Source: JADJLQ01 sp034439915
GTDB taxonomy: Bacteria; Bacteroidota; Bacteroidia; Chitinophagales; Saprospiraceae
Length of the DNA: 21,101 nt
NCBI GenBank assembly: GCA_034439915.1
Contig: JAWXBI010000319.1
Location: 1 to 21,101 of the forward strand
Direction: 5' to 3'
The translations under genes and the position numbers were made by a program. Positions 15,212-21,101 of this stretch are shown piece after piece. The notes beneath the pieces were generated by a model. The model was given only the letters and a program-made list of their open reading frames with translations. It made no database searches and was not told where the DNA came from. How positions within the stretch are numbered: the stretch's first letter is position 1; the number at the start of each line of letters is the position of its first letter.

Positions 15212-16573
15212 ATGAAAAAATTATTTTTATTAGGCTTGCTGAGCTTATTTCATTTGACTTCAAGTTTCGCTCAGGAAGATCCGGAAAAAACCGTAAAAAA
15301 AGCCGTCAAAGCTTTTAACACCTTTAATCTTGAACCCAATACCAAGGCTGCCTCACTGGATGAAGCGCGGACCTTGATTGACGAAGTTTTTAAGTCGGAA
15401 GCCATGCAGACCAATGTGGCCGCTTTATTGGCTAAAGGTCAAATTTATGCCGGTTATATTACCAAGGACCAGACACAAAGAATACTAAACCCTGCATACA
15501 AAAGTACCCACGATTTCCCCGCTTCCTATATTGCTTATCAGGCTTTTTCAAAAGCCCTGGAACTGGGCATGAAAAAATTTGAAAAAGCAGATGCCGTTAA
15601 AGGATTACAATCGCTGACCGGAGATTTAAACAACACCGGCAATGAATATTATAATCAGGGTAAATTTAAAGAGTCCTACGAGAATTTCCTTGCGGCACTG
15701 GATGTCCATGATAAAATGAAAGCCAATGCCCAACCCAGTGCGCTGGATAAACCGGAAGACTACAACAATCAGATGTTTATCCTTTCTGCAGCAGCGGTCA
15801 AAGCGAAAATGTATGATGAAGCAAAGGCATACAATGACAAACTGATCCTTGCCAATTATGAAGATGGTGGCATCTATGAAAACCAATATGAAATACTCAC
15901 CAATGCAGGCGATAATAAAGGAGCAGAAGCTATACTCGAGGAAGGACGTAAAAAAATGCCGGATGATGTAGGGCTTATGTTTAAAGAAATCAATCATTAT
16001 ATCCGTCAGGGCAAGCTGGATATCCTCGTCGATAAATTAAAAGCTGCCATAGCGAAAGAGCCTAATAATGTGTCGTTGTATACCACCCTTGGCAATGTAT
16101 ATGACAATCTTTACCAAAAAGACTCCATCACTATGCAGAAAGACAAAGCGGGTAATTACACTGTTATGGAAGGCGTCCTCTCCAATGAAAATTTTAAAAA
16201 TGCAGAAAATTATTTTACCCAGGCTACTTCCCTGGATGCTAAAAACGGTGATGGTTTTTACGGACTGGGTGCATTTTATTACAACATCGCAGCCCGCATG
16301 ACATTGATCCTCAACAAATTGGCTGATGATTATTCAAAAGAAGGCGGCAAAAAATATGAAGCCATCAAAGTGGAGGTATTTGCTATGTTTGACAAGAGCC
16401 TCCCCTCATTTAAATCCTCTGAAGCGCTGAATGCCAATGACCGGAATACGCTCATAGCTTTAAAAGAAATCTATGCCCGTAAAAATGAATTTGATCTTTC
16501 CAATGAATATAAAAAACGGTTGGAAGTCATCGAAGGAGGTGGACTAAACCCAACCAGCTATAATAAAAATTAA
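15212..16573 (+). CDS. Secreted tetratricopeptide-repeat protein
   Basis: The 453-residue protein has a signal peptide (about 1-20, MKKLFLLGLLSLFHLTSSFA, cleaved before or after Q21) and a body of helical repeats. TPR-like units are clearest at about 145-170 (EYYNQGKFKESYENFLAALD), 190-215, 225-250 (ILTNAGDNKGAEAILEEGRKK) and 290-360 (LGNVYDNLYQKDS, then AENYFTQATSLD and GFYGLGAFYYNIA). TPR arrays bind other proteins; this one is predicted to be periplasmic. No enzyme motif is seen. It follows gyrA by 90 bases, a pairing I recall in other Bacteroidota, and a strong terminator follows it. The role is unknown. Confidence 0.85.
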   Translation: MKKLFLLGLLSLFHLTSSFAQEDPEKTVKKAVKAFNTFNLEPNTKAASLDEARTLIDEVFKSEAMQTNVAALLAKGQIYAGYITKDQTQRILNPAYKSTHDFPASYIAYQAFSKALELGMKKFEKADAVKGLQSLTGDLNNTGNEYYNQGKFKESYENFLAALDVHDKMKANAQPSALDKPEDYNNQMFILSAAAVKAKMYDEAKAYNDKLILANYEDGGIYENQYEILTNAGDNKGAEAILEEGRKKMPDDVGLMFKEINHYIRQGKLDILVDKLKAAIAKEPNNVSLYTTLGNVYDNLYQKDSITMQKDKAGNYTVMEGVLSNENFKNAENYFTQATSLDAKNGDGFYGLGAFYYNIAARMTLILNKLADDYSKEGGKKYEAIKVEVFAMFDKSLPSFKSSEALNANDRNTLIALKEIYARKNEFDLSNEYKKRLEVIEGGGLNPTSYNKN

Positions 16574-16594
16574 TCCGGTTCATTCGGATGCATG

Positions 16595-16622
16595 AAGCGC
16601 GGCCCCGGTCGCGCTTTTTTTA
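16595..16622 (+). terminator. Rho-independent terminator after the TPR gene
   Basis: AAGCGCG at 16595-16601 pairs with CGCGCTT at 16610-16616 over an 8-base GC-rich loop, followed by a run of T. It lies about 20 bases after the TPR stop and probably ends the gyrA-TPR transcript. Confidence 0.88.
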
Positions 16623-16645
16623 TAAGGTATTTGGTAGGGAAAATG

Positions 16646-16685
16646 GTCATGAAATGACTTTTAAATATAGCCTGGTCGGGCTATA
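16646..16685. repeat. Two adjacent hairpins between the TPR and GNAT genes
   Basis: GTCAT/ATGAC (16646-16650 and 16654-16658, 3-base loop) is followed by TATAGCC/GGCTATA (16666-16672 and 16679-16685, 6-base loop), both exact. They follow the terminator at 16595-16622 and precede the GNAT gene at 16812. They could be a leader structure or a small RNA. Confidence 0.4.
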
Positions 16686-16811
16686 CTTCGAGTCTGTTCC
16701 GGAAAGTTTATCTTACCGCACCCGTAAATTCCGGGAGCAAAAGGGGATTCATTTTTCAATATACAGGAATTCCAATATCTTATCCCTTCATCAAAAACAC
16801 AAAACGCTGTT

Positions 16812-17246
16812 ATGACTCCATGGATACAGGAAGCCGGTGTGCAGGATATCTCCAAATTGATTCCGGTTTTGAAAGTCCTGAGGCCTCATCTTTCCGACCA
16901 TGATTTGTTTCAATTGGTACCCTTGTTGTTTGAGGAAGGCTACCGGTTGATCTACATGGGTGATGAAGAAAATGCTTATTCCGCAGCGGGGTTCCGGACT
17001 ATGAATTTTTTATTTTCGGGTAAGACCTTGTACATCGATGACCTGGTGACCTTGCCGGAGCACCATAAAAAAGGTTATGCCTCTTCTCTTTTAAACTGGT
17101 TAAAAACATATGCCATGGAAAATCAGTATGATCATTTTTCCCTGGATTCAGGGTTCCAGCGGAAAGATGCTCACCGTTTATACCTGAGCTCCGGCCTGGA
17201 AATGGAAGGATTTCATATCGGTAAAAAACTGAGCTCGTGGAAATAA
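16812..17246 (+). CDS. GNAT-family N-acetyltransferase (small)
   Basis: The 144-residue protein has the core GNAT arrangement. An N-terminal helix pair (about 8-45) is followed by a strand with YSAAGFRTMNFLF, then LYIDDLVTLPEHHKKGYASSLLNWL at about 74-98. In that stretch H-H-K-K-G-Y-A is the acetyl-CoA binding loop, and the preceding Asp-Asp-Leu strand is motif A. DAHRLYLSSGLEMEGFHIGKKL follows near the C terminus. Acetyl transfer from acetyl-CoA is expected; the acceptor is unknown. It starts at ATG 16812, two hundred bases after the TPR terminator, so it probably has its own promoter, though none is obvious. It is unrelated in sequence to the GNAT gene at 985-1509. Confidence 0.82.
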   Translation: MTPWIQEAGVQDISKLIPVLKVLRPHLSDHDLFQLVPLLFEEGYRLIYMGDEENAYSAAGFRTMNFLFSGKTLYIDDLVTLPEHHKKGYASSLLNWLKTYAMENQYDHFSLDSGFQRKDAHRLYLSSGLEMEGFHIGKKLSSWK

Positions 17247-17299
17247 TTTTAGCCGGAAAAGCAGGGTAAAAGCGTATGTTGCGGCAATTTTAAACTAAA

Positions 17300-17334
17300 C
17301 CAATTTCCACTAAAGTTGTTAGTATTTAAATTGG
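17300..17334. repeat. Nested inverted repeat upstream of mqnE
   Basis: Outer arms CCAATTT (17300-17306) and AAATTGG (17328-17334) enclose inner arms ACTAA (17309-17313) and TTAGT (17319-17323) with a 5-base loop, all exact. This gives a 12-bp interrupted stem 33 bases upstream of the mqnE -7 box. It may be an operator or the end of the GNAT transcript. Confidence 0.45.
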
Positions 17335-17367
17335 ATTTTCAAACGTCATTTCTTAATTGATTTGGAC

Positions 17368-17375
17368 TACCTTTG
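17368..17375 (+). promoter_or_regulatory. Bacteroidota -7 element TACCTTTG (mqnE-mqnA)
   Basis: Exact TAnnTTTG match 22 bases before the mqnE ATG at 17398. The open frame extends upstream through this element to a TTG at 17362, which is therefore unlikely to be the start. Confidence 0.55.
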
Positions 17376-17397
17376 TCAACCAATTGAATCCATTCTA

Positions 17398-18576
17398 ATG
17401 GGAGTAGATACCATCGATGACCTGATCACCAACAGCACTGACCGGCAGATTTGGGGAAAGGTAAAAGCCGAAATTCGTATTACCGACGGAGAAGGGCTTT
17501 ATTTGTTTGAAAAAGTTGATTTAGGTTTATTAGCCGCCATGGCAAACTGGATCCGGGAAAAAAAACACGGACAGCAAACCTATTTTAATAAAAATATACA
17601 TATAGAACCGACCAACGTATGTATTTATACCTGTAAGTTTTGTTCCTATTCCCGATTAATAAAACATCGTTCAGAAGGATGGGAATATACCAAAGAGGAT
17701 ATGCTGAAAATACTTGCTGAAAAAGTACCGCAGGAAATTACCGAAGTCCATATCGTTGGCGGTGTACTCCCTCAGTATGACCTGGCCTTTTATGTGGATT
17801 TGTTTCGGTCCATTAAAAAATTGTATCCTTTATTGCATATTAAATCGTTGACTCCGGTTGAATTGTATTATATATGTAAAAAAGCAAAAGTAACTGTTGC
17901 TCAGGGTCTGGCCATACTCAAAGAAGCAGGACTCGATTCATTACCCGGGGGTGGGGCAGAGATTTTTGATGATACCATCCGACAAATAATTTGTGCTGAT
18001 AAATGCGGAACGGAGGATTGGTTGGAAATCCATAAACAGTGGCACCTTCTGGGAGGCCGTTCCAATGCTACTATGCTGTATGGGCATATAGAGTCTTATG
18101 CTCACCGGATTGACCATATGCAACGACTGAGAGATCTCCAGGACCAGACTGGTGGCTTCCAGACTTTTATACCTTTAAAGTTCAGGAATAAAGACAATGA
18201 AATGTCGCATATCCCGGAAGCCACGGTAGTCGAGGACATGAAAAATTATGCAGTAAGCCGTATTTACCTGGACAATGTGGAACACTTAAAAAGTTATTGG
18301 CCTATGCTGGGCAGGGAAATGGCCCAGTTGTCTTTATCCTATGGAGTAGATGACCTTGATGGCACGATTGATGATACTACCAAAATTTATGCTATGGCCG
18401 GAGCTGAAGAACAACAACCTGCCATGTCTACGGAGGACCTGGTCTTACTCATACAACGGGCCGGGCGGATGGCCGTGGAGCGGGACACGATGTACAATGT
18501 CCTAAAAGAATTTAAAGAACCTATATTGAATAATTCGATCAGGTCGTATTTTTCACTACCTGTCATACAAAACTAA
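17398..18576 (+). CDS. mqnE: Aminofutalosine synthase (radical SAM)
   Basis: MqnE joins the 3-enolpyruvyl benzoate product of MqnA to S-adenosylmethionine, forming aminofutalosine in the futalosine route to menaquinone. The 392-residue protein has the radical SAM cluster motif CxxxCxxC as C75, C79 and C82 (NVCIYTCKFC). It also has the MqnE signature LPGGGAEIFDD near 181-191, which separates it from MqnC, and DDLDGTIDD near 325-333. The more familiar His-containing HxAGA segment is YAMAGA here. ATG 17398 was chosen over the upstream TTG because of the -7 box and the family N terminus. Its stop TAA shares one base with the mqnA ATG, so the two genes are translationally coupled. Confidence 0.93.
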   Translation: MGVDTIDDLITNSTDRQIWGKVKAEIRITDGEGLYLFEKVDLGLLAAMANWIREKKHGQQTYFNKNIHIEPTNVCIYTCKFCSYSRLIKHRSEGWEYTKEDMLKILAEKVPQEITEVHIVGGVLPQYDLAFYVDLFRSIKKLYPLLHIKSLTPVELYYICKKAKVTVAQGLAILKEAGLDSLPGGGAEIFDDTIRQIICADKCGTEDWLEIHKQWHLLGGRSNATMLYGHIESYAHRIDHMQRLRDLQDQTGGFQTFIPLKFRNKDNEMSHIPEATVVEDMKNYAVSRIYLDNVEHLKSYWPMLGREMAQLSLSYGVDDLDGTIDDTTKIYAMAGAEEQQPAMSTEDLVLLIQRAGRMAVERDTMYNVLKEFKEPILNNSIRSYFSLPVIQN

Positions 18577-19346
18577 TGGTTCCTTCCACCAGTATAGCCA
18601 TAGTCAATTACCTCAACACCAAACCATTTATTTATGGTTTAAATCGATCACCCTTTGCGGCCGAGTTTGAATTGCATGAAATCATGCCTTCCCGGTGTGC
18701 GCAATGGTACATGGAAAACAAGGTGGACATCGCTCTTGTTCCCGTTGGTGCTTTGCCAGGTCCGCCGGACCACTTGATCAATGCTTACGGTATAGCCAGT
18801 GATGGAGCGGTAGCTAGTGTGTGCCTGTTGTCCGAAGTCCCTATACATGAAATTAAAAACCTGATATTGGATTATCAATCGAGGACCTCAGTCACCTTAG
18901 TCAGAATACTCCTGGACCAATTTTGGCAGCACAGACCTGTTTTTTTGGAAGGCTATGAAGGTTTTGAATCCAGGATAGCAGGGGCAACCGCTGGTTTGGT
19001 GATCGGTGACCGTGCGATTCGGTTGAAAAATAAATTCCCTTTTGTATATGATCTGGGACAAGCATGGAAAGAATTGACTGGTCTTCCTTTTGTCTATGCA
19101 GTATGGCTAAAAAATGGGAACCTGCCGGATGATAAAATCAGGAAATTTAATGCCGCCCTGCAAAACGGACTGGAACATATTGAAGTACTGTTGACTGAAA
19201 TCCAGGAATATGACCCGGTCTTTTTAAAGTCATATTTTAATCAAAATATTAAATATCATTTGAAACCAGAGTACCTCGAAGGGCTGAATCTATTTTATAA
19301 AAAAAGGAAACAGATTGAAACCAGACCCCTGGTCATGAACCTGTAA
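18576..19346 (+). CDS. mqnA: Chorismate dehydratase
   Basis: MqnA dehydrates chorismate to 3-[(1-carboxyvinyl)oxy]benzoate, the entry step of the futalosine pathway and the substrate for MqnE. The 256-residue protein has the family N terminus SIAIVNYLNTKPFIYGL at about 5-21. DIALVPVGALP at about 51-61, the DYQSRTSVTLVRILL segment near 105-119 and GLVIGDRAIR near 145-154 follow. The fold is related to periplasmic binding proteins but there is no signal peptide, as expected for a cytoplasmic enzyme. ATG 18576 overlaps the mqnE stop by one base. Transcription probably ends at the two-way terminator at 19345-19373. Confidence 0.93.
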   Translation: MVPSTSIAIVNYLNTKPFIYGLNRSPFAAEFELHEIMPSRCAQWYMENKVDIALVPVGALPGPPDHLINAYGIASDGAVASVCLLSEVPIHEIKNLILDYQSRTSVTLVRILLDQFWQHRPVFLEGYEGFESRIAGATAGLVIGDRAIRLKNKFPFVYDLGQAWKELTGLPFVYAVWLKNGNLPDDKIRKFNAALQNGLEHIEVLLTEIQEYDPVFLKSYFNQNIKYHLKPEYLEGLNLFYKKRKQIETRPLVMNL

Positions 19347-19373
19347 AAAGGTATTGGCTTAATACCGTTTTTT
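19345..19373. terminator. Two-way terminator shared by mqnA and the OMP gene
   Basis: GGTATT at 19350-19355 pairs with AATACC at 19361-19366 over 5 bases, with an A5 run before and a T6 run after, so it works on both strands. It overlaps the mqnA stop and contains the stop codon of the minus-strand gene (19359-19361). Confidence 0.82.
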
Positions 19374-20018
19374 ATCCATCCGAAAACCAAACCGTGCAGC
19401 CAGAAACAATCCATTATTGATCCTCAGGTTTTGGGAGGATATACTTTGAAAAAATGGACTCCAATCAAGAGGTTGACTTAATTGATAGCTTACAGATGGT
19501 GACCAGGTAATCAAATCAGATAAACCAATGTCTATACCTATTCCCAAACGGACAAAACCTATCCAATCGGTCGCCGGGGTACCCTGAATGGTGTTGCTGT
19601 TCAATACACTTCGTCCAATTCCGGGAGCCAGATGTAGGAAAAGGCCTTTTTTGATGAATTTTCCCTGTTTGGAAAAAGTCGGACACTGACAATCATTTTT
19701 AAAATCAAGGGGATAGATCTGAAATCCCGGTGCAAAATCTATAAAGCTCCAATTTAGCACCCCAATGGACTGATCATTCAAAACCAATTCTTCGCTGGCG
19801 GTCTGAAAATGAATAGCCGGCATGACTTCAAGCCGGTATTTTTTAAGTCGAAACCAATAGTCTATGCCGAGTCCCGCCTTGGTGGAAAACAATTTTTCAT
19901 TGCTTACAGTCTCTGCAATCTTGTATTGTGCCAGCGTGGTCACGATTTTGATGCCTACCTGAGCTTTAATCGGCAAAACGGCAACCCACAAGGCTATAAT
20001 TAAGTACCAGCGGTCCAT
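19359..20018 (-). CDS. Predicted outer membrane beta-barrel protein
   Basis: The 219-residue protein begins with a signal peptide (about 1-19, MDRWYLIIALWVAVLPIKAQ). It continues with alternating amphipathic strands, for example YRLEVMPAIHFQTA, WSFIDFAPGFQIYP, KGLFLHLAPGIGRS, FVRLGIGIDIGL and a closing FLAARFGFRMD. This is the look of a small Bacteroidota outer-membrane beta-barrel protein (PorT-like or OmpA-barrel-like). A Cys-x-Cys pair sits in an inferred loop near DCQCPTF. The frame extends upstream to a GTG at 20057, but ATG 20016-20018 puts the signal peptide at the N terminus. It diverges from rimO and converges on mqnA with a shared terminator. Function unknown. Confidence 0.72.
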   Translation of the reverse strand: MDRWYLIIALWVAVLPIKAQVGIKIVTTLAQYKIAETVSNEKLFSTKAGLGIDYWFRLKKYRLEVMPAIHFQTASEELVLNDQSIGVLNWSFIDFAPGFQIYPLDFKNDCQCPTFSKQGKFIKKGLFLHLAPGIGRSVLNSNTIQGTPATDWIGFVRLGIGIDIGLSDLITWSPSVSYQLSQPLDWSPFFQSISSQNLRINNGLFLAARFGFRMDKKRY

Positions 20019-20068
20019 CTGCAAACAAGAACGGGAAAATTTAATTAAGAATTGCACGGTCTTAAGCT

Positions 20069-20076
20069 TACTTTTG
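20069..20076 (+). promoter_or_regulatory. Bacteroidota -7 element TACTTTTG (rimO)
   Basis: Exact TAnnTTTG match ending 20 bases before the rimO GTG start. A TTG at 20052-20054 is 14 bases upstream and may belong to the -33 region. Confidence 0.55.
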
Positions 20077-20096
20077 CCTAAAATTAGGGTAAGGAA

Positions 20097-21101
20097 GTGA
20101 GATTAAAAGGTCAAAAAAAGAATAAGGTCCATATCATTACCCTGGGTTGTTCAAAAAATACGGTAGATAGCGAAAACCTGATTACGCAGTTAAGATCCAA
20201 TGATTTTGAAGTCGAGCACGACGCCGATCATAACAGTTCCAATGTCGTCATAGTCAATACCTGTGGATTTATCGAGATGGCGAAAAAGGAATCCATCGAC
20301 ACTATATTACAATATGCAGAAGCCCGCAACCAGGGCAAAGTCGATAAATTATTGGTGACCGGCTGTCTTTCCCAACGGTATAAAGACCAATTGCAGATTG
20401 AAATCCCTGAAGTGGACGCTTGGTTTGGCACCATGGACCTTCCAGCACTGCTGGCAAATTTAAACGCGGATTATAAAAAGGAATTAATAGGGGAACGCCT
20501 GACCACTACTCCCGGACATTATGCGTACCTGAAAATTTCAGAAGGATGTAACCGGACTTGCAGTTTTTGTGCCATTCCACTGATGCGCGGCAAACACTTA
20601 AGCCGCAGCATTGAAAGCCTCGTGCACGAAGCCCGGTTTTTGGCTGATCGGGGGGTAAAAGAATTGATACTGATAGCCCAGGAACTCACGTATTATGGCC
20701 TGGATTTATATAAAAAAAGAAGATTGCCGGATTTGCTCGAAGCCCTGAGCAGGGTAGAAGGTATTGAATGGATCCGGCTGCACTATGCCTATCCGAGTAA
20801 ATTTCCATTGGAAATAATTGATACCATGGCATCTTTACCCAAAATCTGCAATTACCTCGATATGCCTCTTCAGCACGCCAGCGATGAGGTACTGACGGCT
20901 ATGCGCAGACAAATCACCAAAGAAGAGACTGTTGATTTGATCCGGCAAATCCGGAGCAGGATTCCCGGGATTACCCTGCGCACGACTATGTTGGTCGGCT
21001 TTCCGGATGAATCAGATCGCCATTTTGAAGAATTATGTGCATTTATCCAGGAAATGAAATTCGACCGGCTTGGGGTATTCACCTATTCTCATGAAGAAGA
21101 C
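20097..21101 (+). CDS. rimO: Ribosomal protein S12 methylthiotransferase RimO (partial)
   Basis: RimO is a radical SAM enzyme that adds a methylthio group to a conserved aspartate of ribosomal protein S12. The visible 335 codons have no stop and run off the right edge, so about 100 C-terminal residues, including the TRAM domain, are missing. The N-terminal UPF0004 domain has its three cluster cysteines C18 (TLGCSKN), C56 (NTCGFI) and C90 (TGCLSQR). The radical SAM motif is C151, C155 and C158 in EGCNRTCSFCAIPLMRG, whose AIPxxRG ending favours RimO over MiaB. QHASDEVLTAMRR and VFTYSHEED are also RimO-like. The start is GTG at 20097-20099, preceded by AAGGA; no ATG fits the N-terminal alignment. 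It diverges from the OMP gene. Confidence 0.95.
   Translation, partial: MRLKGQKKNKVHIITLGCSKNTVDSENLITQLRSNDFEVEHDADHNSSNVVIVNTCGFIEMAKKESIDTILQYAEARNQGKVDKLLVTGCLSQRYKDQLQIEIPEVDAWFGTMDLPALLANLNADYKKELIGERLTTTPGHYAYLKISEGCNRTCSFCAIPLMRGKHLSRSIESLVHEARFLADRGVKELILIAQELTYYGLDLYKKRRLPDLLEALSRVEGIEWIRLHYAYPSKFPLEIIDTMASLPKICNYLDMPLQHASDEVLTAMRRQITKEETVDLIRQIRSRIPGITLRTTMLVGFPDESDRHFEELCAFIQEMKFDRLGVFTYSHEED

Noticed and set aside
16588..16815. Small plus-strand frame of up to 75 codons whose TGA overlaps the GNAT ATG (ATGA)
   Set aside because: Its first Met lies inside the TPR terminator and its body contains both hairpins. The translation resembles no protein family I know. The ATGA overlap is probably chance, though a 53-codon version from 16654 is not excluded.
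1..21101. Mobile elements, CRISPR arrays, tRNA or rRNA genes, defence genes
   Set aside because: No transposase or integrase motif, regular direct-repeat/spacer array, tRNA-like arms or rRNA sequence was seen. The repeat array at 1575-1809 lacks unique spacers of constant size, so it is not CRISPR.

Overview
The window looks like ordinary chromosome from a Bacteroidota member, most likely near Saprospiraceae/Chitinophagia (inference). The reasons are a PorT-type type IX secretion gene joined to ubiE, menaquinone synthesis by the futalosine route (mqnE-mqnA), a Bacteroidota-type long class I IlvC, and eight matches to the Bacteroidota -7 promoter element TAnnTTTG, seven of them 5-22 bases from the chosen start codons and one 50 bases away. 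I see no rRNA, tRNA, CRISPR array, insertion sequence, phage gene or recognisable defence island. Almost everything is housekeeping.

Layout. 1-363 holds no gene I can support, only a few weak structured elements. 364-1509 carries a divergent pair, a DUF6580 membrane protein (-) and a GNAT acetyltransferase (+), both with non-ATG starts. 1510-1863 is non-coding and holds an array of six diverged palindromic repeats just upstream of a secreted M1-family metallopeptidase (1864-3708). A 200-base convergent gap follows, with a possible gene remnant, a two-way terminator and a 17-base palindrome. 3925-9086 is the branched-chain amino acid operon ilvD-ilvB-ilvN-ilvC on the minus strand. ychF (-) and acpH (+) diverge at about 10.4 kb. 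ubiE-porT (-) overlap each other, and porT overlaps acpH tail to tail across a small palindrome. gyrA (+) diverges from ubiE over an AT-rich spacer and is followed by a secreted TPR protein that ends at a strong terminator. A second GNAT gene, then mqnE-mqnA with overlapping stop and start, follow on the plus strand. An outer-membrane-type protein (-) shares a two-way terminator with mqnA, and rimO (+) runs off the right edge.

How the genes fit together. IlvB/IlvN, IlvC and IlvD give three consecutive steps of valine/isoleucine synthesis. MqnA and MqnE perform the first two steps of the futalosine pathway and UbiE (MenG) the last methylation of menaquinone, so the cell appears to respire with menaquinone. 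PorT points to a type IX secretion system encoded elsewhere. GyrA, YchF, RimO and AcpH are core functions.

The least explained item is the intergenic repeat array at 1575-1809. Its copies start 58, 44, 44, 30 and 30 bases apart, and one copy carries paired substitutions that keep its stem intact. I found no new multi-gene system here.
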